From assembly GCA_023392395.1 (NCBI GenBank), contig JAEVZE010000181.1, forward strand, positions 1 to 11,839: a DNA stretch of 11,839 nucleotides, read 5' to 3'. The translations under genes were made by a program, and so were the position numbers. This DNA is from Bacillota bacterium (GTDB lineage Bacteria; Bacillota; Clostridia; Christensenellales; Aristaeellaceae). Shown piece by piece: positions 1-6,487 of the stretch (position 1 is its first letter; each line of letters starts with the position of its first letter). Below the pieces are notes generated by a model, which was given only the letters and a program-made list of their open reading frames with translations, had not been told where the DNA came from and did not search any database.

Positions 1-537
1 ACCAAGCACCACGCCGCCTACACCAAGAACCTGAACGACGCTTTGGACAAGGCGGGCATTTCGGGAAAGTCCATTGAGGAACTGCTATCGAGCTGGAAAA
101 AAGGCGTGCCCGACGACGTGAAGACGGCCGTCCGCAACAACGGCGGCGGCTTCTTCAACCACAACCTGTACTTTGACCACCTGGCGCCGGGCGCGCCCGG
201 AGAGCCTTCCGGCGCGCTGGCGGACGCGATCCGCGGCGCCTTCGGCGGCTTTACCGAGTTCAAGGAACAGATTTCCAAGGCGGCGCTGGGGCAGTTCGGC
301 TCCGGCTGGGCGTGGCTGTCGGCGGACGCGGCAGGTGCGCTCAAGGTCATGGCCAGCCCCAACCAGGACAACCCGCTCCTGGAAACCGAGGGGCTATGGC
401 GGCCCATCCTGGGCATCGACGTATGGGAGCACGCCTACTATCTGAAGTACAAAAACCTTCGCGCCGACTACGTGAGGGCATTCTTCGAGGTGGTGGATTG
501 GAACAAAGTCGCGCGCAATTACGAACGCCGCGTCTGA
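1..537 (+). CDS. sodA: Superoxide dismutase, Fe/Mn family, Mn-type (5' truncated)
   Basis: Converts superoxide to hydrogen peroxide and oxygen in the cytoplasm. The reading frame is open from base 1, so the N-terminus, including the first metal-ligand His, lies outside the window; 178 residues and a TGA stop are present. The visible start TKHHAAYTKNLN matches the conserved first-helix segment with the gateway Tyr (Y7 here). Metal ligands are visible as H54 in FFNHNLYF and as D140 and H144 in DVWEHAYYLKY, the family signature. The glycines before FFNH and the Gln of PNQDNP (Q122) match the Gly/Gln pattern of Mn enzymes rather than the Fe pattern, although cambialistic enzymes exist. The gene appears to stand alone, with a strong terminator 14 bases after the stop. 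In a presumed anaerobe it would serve oxygen tolerance; expression in spores is only a guess. Family call is very secure, metal preference fairly so. Confidence 0.97.
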   Translation, partial: TKHHAAYTKNLNDALDKAGISGKSIEELLSSWKKGVPDDVKTAVRNNGGGFFNHNLYFDHLAPGAPGEPSGALADAIRGAFGGFTEFKEQISKAALGQFGSGWAWLSADAAGALKVMASPNQDNPLLETEGLWRPILGIDVWEHAYYLKYKNLRADYVRAFFEVVDWNKVARNYERRV

Positions 538-550
538 CGGAAATCTCCAT

Positions 551-591
551 TAAGCCCTTGAGGCATTTCCGCCTCAAGGGCTTATTTTATT
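551..591 (+). terminator. Rho-independent terminator of sodA
   Basis: A perfect 14-bp inverted repeat, TAAGCCCTTGAGGC (551-564) and GCCTCAAGGGCTTA (571-584), encloses a 6-base loop and runs into TTTTATT. It starts 14 bases after the sodA stop. Confidence 0.93.
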
Positions 592-729
592 ACGGTAACA
601 ATGTAATGTACACTTAAACGGACGTTTCAAGATCAAAGTACGTTTGTATCACGCCGGATTTCATCGAATTGCGCAATCGTCTATTGGCTTAGAAATGCAC
701 GCGTTCTTTGCTTTCATAAAAAATTTATG

Positions 730-744
730 CGGAATTTCATTCCG
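730..744. promoter_or_regulatory. Short palindrome upstream of a promoter, possible operator
   Basis: CGGAAT-TTC-ATTCCG is a perfect 6-bp inverted repeat with a 3-base centre. It ends 4 bases before the -35 box of the next promoter. The position suits an activator or repressor site, but a palindrome this short can arise by chance. Confidence 0.25.
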
Positions 745-748
745 GTGT

Positions 749-777
749 TTGAAATCCCATCGAAGATGTGATACTAT
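749..777 (+). promoter_or_regulatory. Sigma-A-like promoter for the 84-aa protein gene
   Basis: TTGAAA (749-754) and TACTAT (772-777) are separated by 17 bases. The -10 box matches consensus at only 4 of 6 positions. The overlapping extended form TGTGATACT (767-775) is an alternative reading but would leave a spacer of only 15. Transcription would begin near 784, giving a leader of under 20 bases before the Shine-Dalgarno site and ATG at 801. Confidence 0.5.
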
Positions 778-800
778 GGGGCAGAAAGGAAGTGTTTGCC

Positions 801-1055
801 ATGCCTGCTCGCAAGAAGACCCAGGAAGCGAAGGTGGAAACCAAGGCGAAGCGCAATTTCAGAAGCGCGGAAGAGCGCATCGCGGAAATTGACAGGAAGA
901 TCGCGTTCCACTCCAAGTCGATTGAACAACTCGAAACTCGCAAGAGCATGATCAACGCGCCCAGAAGGCGCCGCTTGTCCTACGCGAAGGTGTTCGCTGA
1001 TTTGAAGGCCTCCGGAAAGACGCCTGAAGAGATCCAGGAAATGCTGAAGTCCTGA
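801..1055 (+). CDS. Small basic coiled-coil protein of unknown function (84 aa)
   Basis: Function unknown. The ATG at 801 is chosen because AAAGGAAG (785-792) lies 8 bases upstream; an in-frame GTG at 768 has no such site and lies inside the probable promoter. The N-terminal 20 residues are Lys-rich (MPARKKTQEAKVETKAKR). A charged helical stretch follows (about residues 22-50, SAEERIAEIDRKIAFHSKSI and on) with heptad-like spacing, then a basic RRRR patch and the tail SGKTPEEIQEMLKS. From memory, short clostridial proteins with a Lys-rich head, a coiled coil and an 'SGKs-ee-ML' tail recur without an assigned role; I could not search for this. There is no signal peptide or membrane segment. It is a single-gene unit, with its own promoter and terminator. 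DNA or nucleic-acid binding is possible from the charge, but that is inference only. Confidence 0.8.
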   Translation: MPARKKTQEAKVETKAKRNFRSAEERIAEIDRKIAFHSKSIEQLETRKSMINAPRRRRLSYAKVFADLKASGKTPEEIQEMLKS

Positions 1056-1071
1056 CAACTCGGAAAACGCC

Positions 1072-1097
1072 GCGGCCCTGCCGGGCCGCTTTTTGTT
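1072..1097 (+). terminator. Rho-independent terminator after the 84-aa gene
   Basis: GCGGCCC (1072-1078) pairs with GGGCCGC (1083-1089) around TGCC and is followed at once by TTTTTGTTT. It lies 17 bases after the stop codon and separates this gene from the ger operon. Confidence 0.92.
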
Positions 1098-1115
1098 TGC
1101 AGAAAATGCCGCGTT

Positions 1116-1145
1116 TTATAAAAGCCCTCCGCTTTTGCCATACTG
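1116..1145 (+). promoter_or_regulatory. Candidate sigma-G (forespore) promoter of the ger operon
   Basis: TTATA (1116-1120), an 18-base spacer, and CATACTG (1139-1145) resemble the forespore sigma-G pattern of roughly GNATA, 18 bases, CATNNTA. One base differs from the pattern in each box. ger operons of Bacillus are known sigma-G genes. No good sigma-A promoter with a 16-18 spacer is visible here. Transcription would begin near 1152. Confidence 0.45.
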
Positions 1146-1176
1146 ATGGTGAATGCCGGCCGAAAGCGCCGGTTAC

Positions 1177-1183
1177 GGGAAGG
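1177..1183 (+). promoter_or_regulatory. Shine-Dalgarno site selecting the TTG start of the GerAA-type gene
   Basis: GGGAAGG sits 10 bases before TTG 1194. The upstream in-frame ATG at 1146 has no comparable site and would precede the predicted transcription start. A small hairpin (CCGGC...GCCGG, around 1156-1173) lies just before this site. Confidence 0.6.
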
Positions 1184-1193
1184 CGATGCGGCA

Positions 1194-2729
1194 TTGGGTT
1201 TGTTTCGAAAAAAGCGGGACCTCAGCCAAGAGGTCGAGGCGTTCAACAAGGGGCTGGAGGGGCTAAAAGTTTCCTCATCGCTTTCGGAGAACCTGGCGCT
1301 GATGCGCAAGCTCTTCGAAGATGTGGACATCATGCGCTACAGGTACGTCACGGAGGAAGGCCGGGAGGACATCGCCATCGTATTCTCCGACGGCCTGGTC
1401 AGCTCCACCACCATCAACGACAGCATCCTCCGCCCGCTGATGCAGGGCGACCTGCCCAAGGGCCCCGGCCGCATCAAGCGGCTAACGGGCGAGGTGGTGC
1501 AGGTCAACGAATCAGAATTGACGGACGACTTCCAAAAAATCGTGGGCGCGGTGGCCTACGGCGACACGATCCTGTTCGCGGACGGCAGCAATGAGGCGGC
1601 GATCCTGAATACCAAGTCCTTCCCCATCCGCTCGGTGATGGAGCCGGACAGCGAGAAGAACCTCAGCGGCCCCCGAGAAGGGTTCACCGAGTCGATCATC
1701 CAGAACATCTCCATGCTGCGCCGCCGGGCGCGCACCAACGACCTGAAGATCCGCCACCTGTCGCTGGGCCGCAGGACGCAGACCTGCGTCATGGTGTGCT
1801 ATCTGGACGACGTGGTCAACCGCGGCGCGTTGGACGAACTGATGAAGCGGCTGAGCGAAATCGACATCGACGGCGTGCTGGACTCCAACTACGTCTACGA
1901 GCTGATCCGCGAGCACCGGTTTTCGCTGTTCCGCACCGCCGGCTACACCGAGCGGCCGGACGTGGTAATCGGAAAACTGCTGGAGGGGCGCATCGCGATC
2001 CTGGTGGATGGCACGCCGTCCGTTCTGACGGTGCCGTACCTTTTCATCGAGAATTTCCAGGCCAGCGAGGACTATTACCTGAGCTTCTACTACACCTCCT
2101 TCTCCCGGATTCTGCGCATGCTAGGTTTTTTTATGACGATTTCAATACCAGGGTTGTACATCGCGATCGTGGCGTTCCAGCGGGAGATGCTTCCCTCGCC
2201 GCTCCTCCTGAGCATCACCGCCGCGCGGCAGAGCGTGCCGTTGCCGGCGGCGGTGGAAGCATTTGTGATGCTGGTCACGTTTGACATCCTGCGGGAGACC
2301 GGCGTGCGCATGCCCACCAACATCGGCCAGGCGCTGTCGATTGTCGGCGCGCTGGTCATCGGCCAGGCGGCGGTGGATGCCGCGCTGGTGGCCGCGCCCA
2401 TGATCATCGTGGTGGCCATCACCGGCATCACAAACCTTCTGGTGCCCAAGCTCAACGCGCCGGTCATTTACATCCGGTTCTTCGTGCTGCTGTTGTCGTC
2501 CATGTTTGGCTTCTTCGGATTCACCGTGGCACTGTCAGTAGTCTTGATCCACCTGATCTCGCTGACATCCTTCGGCATCCCGTCGGTTGCGCTGGACGGC
2601 AATTTTAGTAAGGACCGGATCAAGGACGTGACTGTACGCCTGCCCTGGTGGGATATGCTCTCCCGCCCAGACGAATTGTCGAAAAACCGAACCCGGCAAA
2701 GGCCACCAGAGGGCCCGGACCATGCGTAA
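1194..2729 (+). CDS. GerA-family spore germination protein, A subunit
   Basis: Receptor subunit of the spore inner membrane; in the GerA family the A subunit works with B and C subunits to sense nutrients, and recent work treats it as the ion-channel component. With the TTG start it is 511 residues (527 from ATG 1146), within the usual range of about 480-540. Residues 1-300 form the soluble N-terminal half, containing typical stretches such as NYVYELIREHRFSLFRTAGY and TERPDVVIGKLLEGRIAILV. Five to six membrane segments follow (about 306-465), with the hallmark VRMPTNIGQALSIVGALVIG. The start MGLFRKKRDLS is typical of the family and has a Shine-Dalgarno site, whereas ATG 1146 has none. It is the first gene of the operon and overlaps the lipoprotein gene by 8 bases. 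Family assignment is very secure; the germinant cannot be read from sequence, so no gerA/K/X symbol is given. Confidence 0.96.
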   Translation: MGLFRKKRDLSQEVEAFNKGLEGLKVSSSLSENLALMRKLFEDVDIMRYRYVTEEGREDIAIVFSDGLVSSTTINDSILRPLMQGDLPKGPGRIKRLTGEVVQVNESELTDDFQKIVGAVAYGDTILFADGSNEAAILNTKSFPIRSVMEPDSEKNLSGPREGFTESIIQNISMLRRRARTNDLKIRHLSLGRRTQTCVMVCYLDDVVNRGALDELMKRLSEIDIDGVLDSNYVYELIREHRFSLFRTAGYTERPDVVIGKLLEGRIAILVDGTPSVLTVPYLFIENFQASEDYYLSFYYTSFSRILRMLGFFMTISIPGLYIAIVAFQREMLPSPLLLSITAARQSVPLPAAVEAFVMLVTFDILRETGVRMPTNIGQALSIVGALVIGQAAVDAALVAAPMIIVVAITGITNLLVPKLNAPVIYIRFFVLLLSSMFGFFGFTVALSVVLIHLISLTSFGIPSVALDGNFSKDRIKDVTVRLPWWDMLSRPDELSKNRTRQRPPEGPDHA

Positions 2730-3873
2730 GGTGCTTCGTGTGCTCGCACTGTGCCTAATCCCGATGATGCTGACCGGCTGCTGGAGTTACCGCAGCCTGA
2801 ACGACATCTCCATTGTCATGGGCATGAGCGTTGACAAGGATCCCATCACAGGCGACTTTACGGTTGTCAATGAAATCGCAGACCTCTCCAAGTCCATAAA
2901 GGATTCAGGGCTCGGCTCCAAGCGAGTTGAGACGAAGGGCAAGACCATCTTCGAGGCCGTGCGGAACGCCAAACGCAAAATGAACAACCGGCTGTACTTT
3001 GGCAATATGCACATCATCGCGATTGGCGAGCAGACGGCGCGAAGCGATGGCATCGCGGGCGCCGTCGACTGGATCATGCGCGACGCGGAGACCCGCGAAA
3101 CCATCAGCCTGCTGATCGCCCAGGGAAGTGACGGCAAGGATCTGCTGGAAAGCGAGGGTGCGGATCAGCCGATCATCTCGCTGGCGATTGATTCCATTGT
3201 CAACGATGACAACCAGGTCACCTCCTCCACCAACCAGATTGACCTGTACAAAGCCTATGACATCCTGAACGGACAGGGCATGAACCTGACGCTGCCTGCC
3301 TTCCACATCACGGACAACGACGGCAAAAAGGTGATCGAGCTCAACGGCATCGCCGCCTTCAAAGAGGACAAGCTGGTGGGGTTTCTGCCGCCCGACGAGT
3401 CCAAGTACTTCCTGATTGCCACCAATCAGTGCCATGGCGGCATCCTGGCGCTTGCATCGCAGGGTACCGGCATGCCGGACGTATCCCTGGAGATTGCCGG
3501 AAGCCGCGAGAAAACGAACTTCACCAACAACGGCGGCCAGATCTCGTTTCAAATCGAAACTGAGACAGATGTCTATCTGGCGGAAAACATCAATTCACTT
3601 GATCCCTTGGATGAACAGCAGCTAAAAGCGCTTGAAAAAGAAGCCGAAAAGCGCTTGGAGTTTGAGATCAACGCCATGATCAAGCAGGTACAGACCGAGA
3701 TCAAAAGCGACATCTTCGGCTTTGGCCACATCATCCATCAGCGGGATCTGAAACTTTGGAGGCAGATCAAGAACGATTGGGAACAGCGTTTCGAAACGCT
3801 GCCCGTATCGGTTACCTGCAAGGTCAACATCAAAAACTCAGCGTACATCAAGTCGAAGGAGGAAGCCAAATGA
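2722..3873 (+). CDS. Ger(x)C-family spore germination lipoprotein, C subunit
   Basis: Lipoprotein partner of the A and B subunits, anchored on the outer face of the spore inner membrane and needed for receptor function. It has 383 residues, the usual length. A signal peptide (MRKVLRVLALCLIPMM) leads to the lipobox LTGC with acylated Cys20. The mature start CWSYRSLNDISIVMGMSVDK is the standard GerAC opening (C-W-x-x-R-x-L-x-D). The N-terminal region continues to about residue 210, including KMNNRLYFGNMHIIAIGEQ, and the C-terminal conserved domain (about 220-375) ends in FGFGHIIHQRDLKLWRQIKN. The ATG lies inside the end of the A gene (8-base overlap) with a modest AGAGGG upstream, which suggests translational coupling. 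It lies directly after A, rather than after B as in the classic A-B-C order. Nothing appears broken. Confidence 0.96.
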   Translation: MRKVLRVLALCLIPMMLTGCWSYRSLNDISIVMGMSVDKDPITGDFTVVNEIADLSKSIKDSGLGSKRVETKGKTIFEAVRNAKRKMNNRLYFGNMHIIAIGEQTARSDGIAGAVDWIMRDAETRETISLLIAQGSDGKDLLESEGADQPIISLAIDSIVNDDNQVTSSTNQIDLYKAYDILNGQGMNLTLPAFHITDNDGKKVIELNGIAAFKEDKLVGFLPPDESKYFLIATNQCHGGILALASQGTGMPDVSLEIAGSREKTNFTNNGGQISFQIETETDVYLAENINSLDPLDEQQLKALEKEAEKRLEFEINAMIKQVQTEIKSDIFGFGHIIHQRDLKLWRQIKNDWEQRFETLPVSVTCKVNIKNSAYIKSKEEAK

Positions 3874-4088
3874 TAATGCTGGTCATCGTGGCCGCCACCT
3901 ACGCCGCCGCGCTTGCCTTTGACTTCCGTCCGCGCCTCGCAGAAAGTGGAAAGGGCGAAAAGATCCTGTACCTGGCGATGATGCTCCTCAGCCTGGTGCC
4001 GCTGGTGCTGAACGCGCTGGATGTCAAAGTGCCTTCGCCCGCGAAGCCCATCGAGCAGGCCGTCAAGGCGTTGTTCCATGTTCCCTAA
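3870..4088 (+). CDS. Two-TM small protein in the ger operon, probable D subunit (72 aa)
   Basis: The 72-residue product has two membrane segments: residues 2-17 (IMLVIVAATYAAALAF) and 32-50 (ILYLAMMLLSLVPLVLNAL). They are joined by a short polar loop (DFRPRLAESGKGEK), and a Pro/Lys-containing tail follows. The ATG overlaps the C gene stop as ATGA, with an excellent AAGGAGG (3856-3862) 7 bases upstream, so this start is secure; the frame is open further upstream from a TTG at 3756, but that part is shadow of the C gene. Small two-TM 'D' proteins encoded in or next to ger operons are known in Bacillus and modulate germination. Size, topology and position fit that role, but I recognise no diagnostic sequence motif, so the D-subunit call rests on context. 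It could instead be an unrelated small membrane protein captured by the operon. Confidence 0.85.
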   Translation: MIMLVIVAATYAAALAFDFRPRLAESGKGEKILYLAMMLLSLVPLVLNALDVKVPSPAKPIEQAVKALFHVP

Positions 4089-4181
4089 ATTCTCAGCACG
4101 TCGCATCCGAAAATTCGGGAGATTTCATGATGTCCATTCCCTTTTCCAGAGCATTCGCTCCACGCATGCGCCGGCACCCAG

Positions 4182-4190
4182 AAAGGAGAG
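4182..4190 (+). promoter_or_regulatory. Shine-Dalgarno site selecting the TTG start of the GerAB-type gene
   Basis: AAAGGAGAG, with GGAG at 4185-4188, is 8 bases before TTG 4197. The 108-base gap before it (4089-4196) holds no recognisable promoter, only a minor CCGAA-AA-TTCGG palindrome at 4107-4118, so the B gene probably belongs to the same transcript. Confidence 0.7.
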
Positions 4191-4196
4191 TGTCCC

Positions 4197-5324
4197 TTGC
4201 TGGATCAACCACTCAGCCGTCCTCAGGCGATAGCAATCCTGATCATGTTCATCTTTGGCAGTTCTGCCGTTGTGGGCGCCGCCACCGGCGTGGGGCAGGA
4301 TTCTTGGATCGCGCTCGTATCGGCCGCACTGGTCTCGGTGCCGATGGTCTTGATTTATGCAAGGATCATCAAGCTCAATCCGGGCGAAGGCCTGTTCGTC
4401 GCGGTCGAGCGCCTTCTGGGCAAGGTGATTGGAAAAGTTGTGATCGCACTGATGAGCTGGTACGCGCTGCATCTTTGCTCACTGATATTACGCAACTTTT
4501 CGGAGTATCTCCAAGTTACCTCCATGCTGGAGACACCGCAGCTGCCGATGCTCATCATCATGGTGATCACGATATATTTTTTGGCTCGAAACGGAGGCAA
4601 AGCGCTGGGCAAGTGGGCGCTGGCGACGATCCCCATCGTGCTGGGTATTGTGGCGCTGACGGTGTTTCTCTCCTTCAACGTAATGGACCCCAGCAACTTC
4701 CGGCCCTTCTTCGAGCACCCCATCGACGAGATCGCAAACACCGCGTTCCAGACCTTCTCCTTCCCCTTCGCCGAGACGGTGTTGCTCCTGGGTATCGCGG
4801 ACTTCATCCGGCCCTCGGACAACCCGCGCAGGATTTATCTGACCGGCATTCTCATAGGCTTTGTGGTGCTCATGGCCATCGTCACCCGCAACCTGATGGT
4901 GCTTGGTCCGGCGGTGGTTTCGGCGGAGTACTTCCCGTCCTACGCCGCTGTGCGCATCATCCACGTAGGCGAATTTCTGTCCCGCATCGAGGGCTCCATC
5001 TCGGTCAACTTCATACTGGCCGGCATCACGAAGAGTACACTGTGCCTAATCACCGCCACCCGCGGCATTGCCTGCCTTTTCGGCATTCGTGACTGGCGAA
5101 AGCTGGTGGCCCCTGTGGGGCTTCTGGCTGTGATGCTGGCGCAGATCCTGTATGGCAGCACCATGGAGATGTTCGGCTTCATCAAATACTACCCCTACTA
5201 CGCCTTCCCCTTTCAAGTCGCGCTGCCCCTCGTCATCTGGATCGTATCCGAGATCCGCGCGCGGAAGGCGCGCAAGGCTGGGGGGGCGACCGGTCTCCAA
5301 CCCGCGTCTCGGCCCGGAGAATAA
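4197..5324 (+). CDS. GerAB/YndE-family spore germination permease, B subunit
   Basis: Integral membrane B subunit of the germinant receptor; the family belongs to the APC amino-acid permease superfamily and holds the germinant-binding site in characterised receptors. The 375-residue length and about ten hydrophobic segments are normal for the family. Recognisable stretches are the opening MLDQPLSRPQAIAILIMFIF, the helix-1 region GSSAVVGAATGVGQDSW, NTAFQTFSFPFAETVLLLG in the middle, and the closing YPYYAFPFQVALPLVIWI followed by a basic tail. The TTG start is supported by a Shine-Dalgarno site at 4182-4190 and by homology-like positioning of the first helix. It is the last gene of the operon, after A, C and the small two-TM gene. 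No terminator of its own is obvious on the plus strand; it converges on marR. Substrate cannot be predicted. Confidence 0.95.
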   Translation: MLDQPLSRPQAIAILIMFIFGSSAVVGAATGVGQDSWIALVSAALVSVPMVLIYARIIKLNPGEGLFVAVERLLGKVIGKVVIALMSWYALHLCSLILRNFSEYLQVTSMLETPQLPMLIIMVITIYFLARNGGKALGKWALATIPIVLGIVALTVFLSFNVMDPSNFRPFFEHPIDEIANTAFQTFSFPFAETVLLLGIADFIRPSDNPRRIYLTGILIGFVVLMAIVTRNLMVLGPAVVSAEYFPSYAAVRIIHVGEFLSRIEGSISVNFILAGITKSTLCLITATRGIACLFGIRDWRKLVAPVGLLAVMLAQILYGSTMEMFGFIKYYPYYAFPFQVALPLVIWIVSEIRARKARKAGGATGLQPASRPGE

Positions 5325-5393
5325 CCGCAGCCCCTAACCTTCCTTGGCAGGCACCTTCGGTATATCCGCATTGCACGGTCTGATGCGATGCGA

Positions 5394-5425
5394 AGGAAAG
5401 CGCCCCTTCCTTGCGGAAGGGGCGC
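5394..5425 (-). terminator. Terminator of marR, in the gap convergent with the ger operon
   Basis: GCGCCCCTTCC (5400-5410) and GGAAGGGGCGC (5415-5425) form a perfect 11-bp stem around TTGC. Read on the minus strand, the stem is followed by TTTCCTT, a weak U-tract, and it starts 16 bases after the marR stop. On the plus strand no T run follows, so use by the ger operon would be less efficient. Confidence 0.7.
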
Positions 5426-5441
5426 AATGATATGTATGCCG

Positions 5442-6356
5442 CTATTTCTGATCCGGCTTGTCGGGGTGTTCGTCCCGGTCTTCGGGGCGGCGCTCCTCGT
5501 GATGGTGATGATGATGGTGATGTTCGTGGCAGCCCTCACGGCCTTCGCCATGGCGCTCGCCATGCCAGCCGCGTCCATCCCCCCAACCGTGGAACGTATC
5601 GCGGTCGAAGCGGAAGTCGCCCTCGCCCCGGCAGGCGTCCCGGTCGCGGGCGTGTTCGCCGCAGTCCTCTCCATGCCGCCCACGCTCATTGGCCTCGCCG
5701 CGGCGGCCACCCCGGTCATGCCCACCCCGGTCCCAGGGGCCGAAGGGCCCTTCCGGGCCAAACGGGCCTTCGGGACCGAAGGGATTGCACTCCGGATCAA
5801 ACGGCCCGGGGACGAAGGGCCCGAAGGGGTCGTGGGGGCCAAAAGCGCCGGGCCCGAAGCCGCGCATGTGCATCGGCCCGAAGGGACGCCTGAAGTCCTC
5901 CCGGGCGGCGTCCATCCGGTCGCCCAGCGCCTCGATCAGCTTGTCCAGAATACCGGACAATTGCGCCTGCTCCTCCTCGTTCAGGCAGTCGAACACCTTG
6001 TCCGGGTCGCATGCCGAGGCATCCGCTTCGCCGGACGCCTCCCGGCCCTTATCCGTCAGCGTGATGACCACGGCGCGCTTATCGTCCTCCGACTGCGCGC
6101 GCTCAATCAGGCCGTTCTTTTCCAGCTTGGCCAGGAGTTCGCTCAGCGACTGCTGGCGCATGTCCAAAAGGTACGACAGCTGCTTCTGGCTGATGGTGGG
6201 CTGCATTTTCAAGATGGACAAAATCCGCCCCTGTCCGCGCAGCGGGTTTCCAAACGGCCCAAAGGCGCGGAGGTTGGCGATCTGCCTCCGGTGCAGCAGC
6301 ATATCCAGCCGGAAGAACTTCTCCATCAGGCTTTCCGCTTTTCCAGGTTCTCTCAT
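5442..6356 (-). CDS. MarR-family regulator with Gly-Pro-Phe repeat and His-rich tail
   Basis: DNA-binding repressor or activator, expected to act as a dimer. ATG 6356 follows AAGGAG (6367-6372) at 10 bases. Residues 40-110 are a clear MarR winged helix: GQGRILSILKMQPTISQKQL, recognition helix SYLLDMRQQSLSELLAKLEK, and wing SEDDKRAVVITLTDKG with the D-x-R turn. Helices for dimerisation lie on both sides, to about residue 155. MarR proteins are usually 140-160 residues; this one has 304. Residues 158-209 are FGP/PFGPEG-type repeats. Residues 210-304 are rich in Gly, Asp, Glu, Arg and His, with eight His at 279-286, C276 and H277 just before, and C232 and C242 further up. A metal-sensing or metal-storing tail, or a phase-separating one, is inference. 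Its promoter holds a strong candidate operator, suggesting autoregulation. The neighbouring genes give no clear target. Confidence 0.92.
   Translation of the reverse strand: MREPGKAESLMEKFFRLDMLLHRRQIANLRAFGPFGNPLRGQGRILSILKMQPTISQKQLSYLLDMRQQSLSELLAKLEKNGLIERAQSEDDKRAVVITLTDKGREASGEADASACDPDKVFDCLNEEEQAQLSGILDKLIEALGDRMDAAREDFRRPFGPMHMRGFGPGAFGPHDPFGPFVPGPFDPECNPFGPEGPFGPEGPFGPWDRGGHDRGGRRGEANERGRHGEDCGEHARDRDACRGEGDFRFDRDTFHGWGDGRGWHGERHGEGREGCHEHHHHHHHHEERRPEDRDEHPDKPDQK
5730..5885 (-). repeat. Low-complexity repeat within marR encoding FGP/PFGPEG units
   Basis: The DNA encoding residues 158-209 of the MarR protein repeats variants of GGCCCGAAGGG on the plus strand, giving serial PFGP, FGPEG and FGPW units. 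Such minisatellite-like coding DNA can change length by slippage, so its copy number may vary between strains. Confidence 0.6.
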
Positions 6357-6386
6357 ACGATTTCTTCTCCTTGCGACGTCATTGAT

Positions 6387-6420
6387 CAGGTGCCTGTGAT
6401 CTTTATTGTACAGGCACCTG
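6387..6420. promoter_or_regulatory. Inverted-repeat operator, probable MarR autoregulatory site
   Basis: CAGGTGCCTGT (6387-6397) and ACAGGCACCTG (6410-6420) are perfect 11-bp inverted arms with 12 bases between. Each arm is itself near-palindromic, of form CAGG-NN-CCTG, so there may be two dimer sites. One arm lies in the spacer of the marR promoter and the other at the expected transcription start, an arrangement suited to repression. Confidence 0.75.
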
Positions 6421-6433
6421 TTTTAATTGTCAA
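6405..6433 (-). promoter_or_regulatory. Near-consensus sigma-A promoter of marR
   Basis: On the minus strand, TTGACA (6428-6433), a 17-base spacer and TACAAT (6405-6410) give a consensus -35 and a 5-of-6 -10 box. Transcription would begin near 6398, giving a leader of about 40 bases. Such a strong promoter covered by an operator is typical of a tightly repressed gene. Confidence 0.88.
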
Positions 6434-6487
6434 GAGTTGCCGCGCTGCCCGTCAAATTTTCCGCGGCCTGAACAGGAGGTTTCACCG

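Noticed and set aside
1146..1193. ATG 1146 as start of the GerAA-type protein (16 residues longer).
   Set aside because: No Shine-Dalgarno site precedes it, it lies at or before the predicted transcription start, and TTG 1194 has GGGAAGG and a family-like N-terminus.
4127..5092. Plus-strand frame of 321 codons starting at ATG 4127.
   Set aside because: It overlaps the GerAB-type gene in another frame, its translation is rich in Arg, His and Gly with no membrane segments or motifs, and the Shine-Dalgarno site is placed for TTG 4197.
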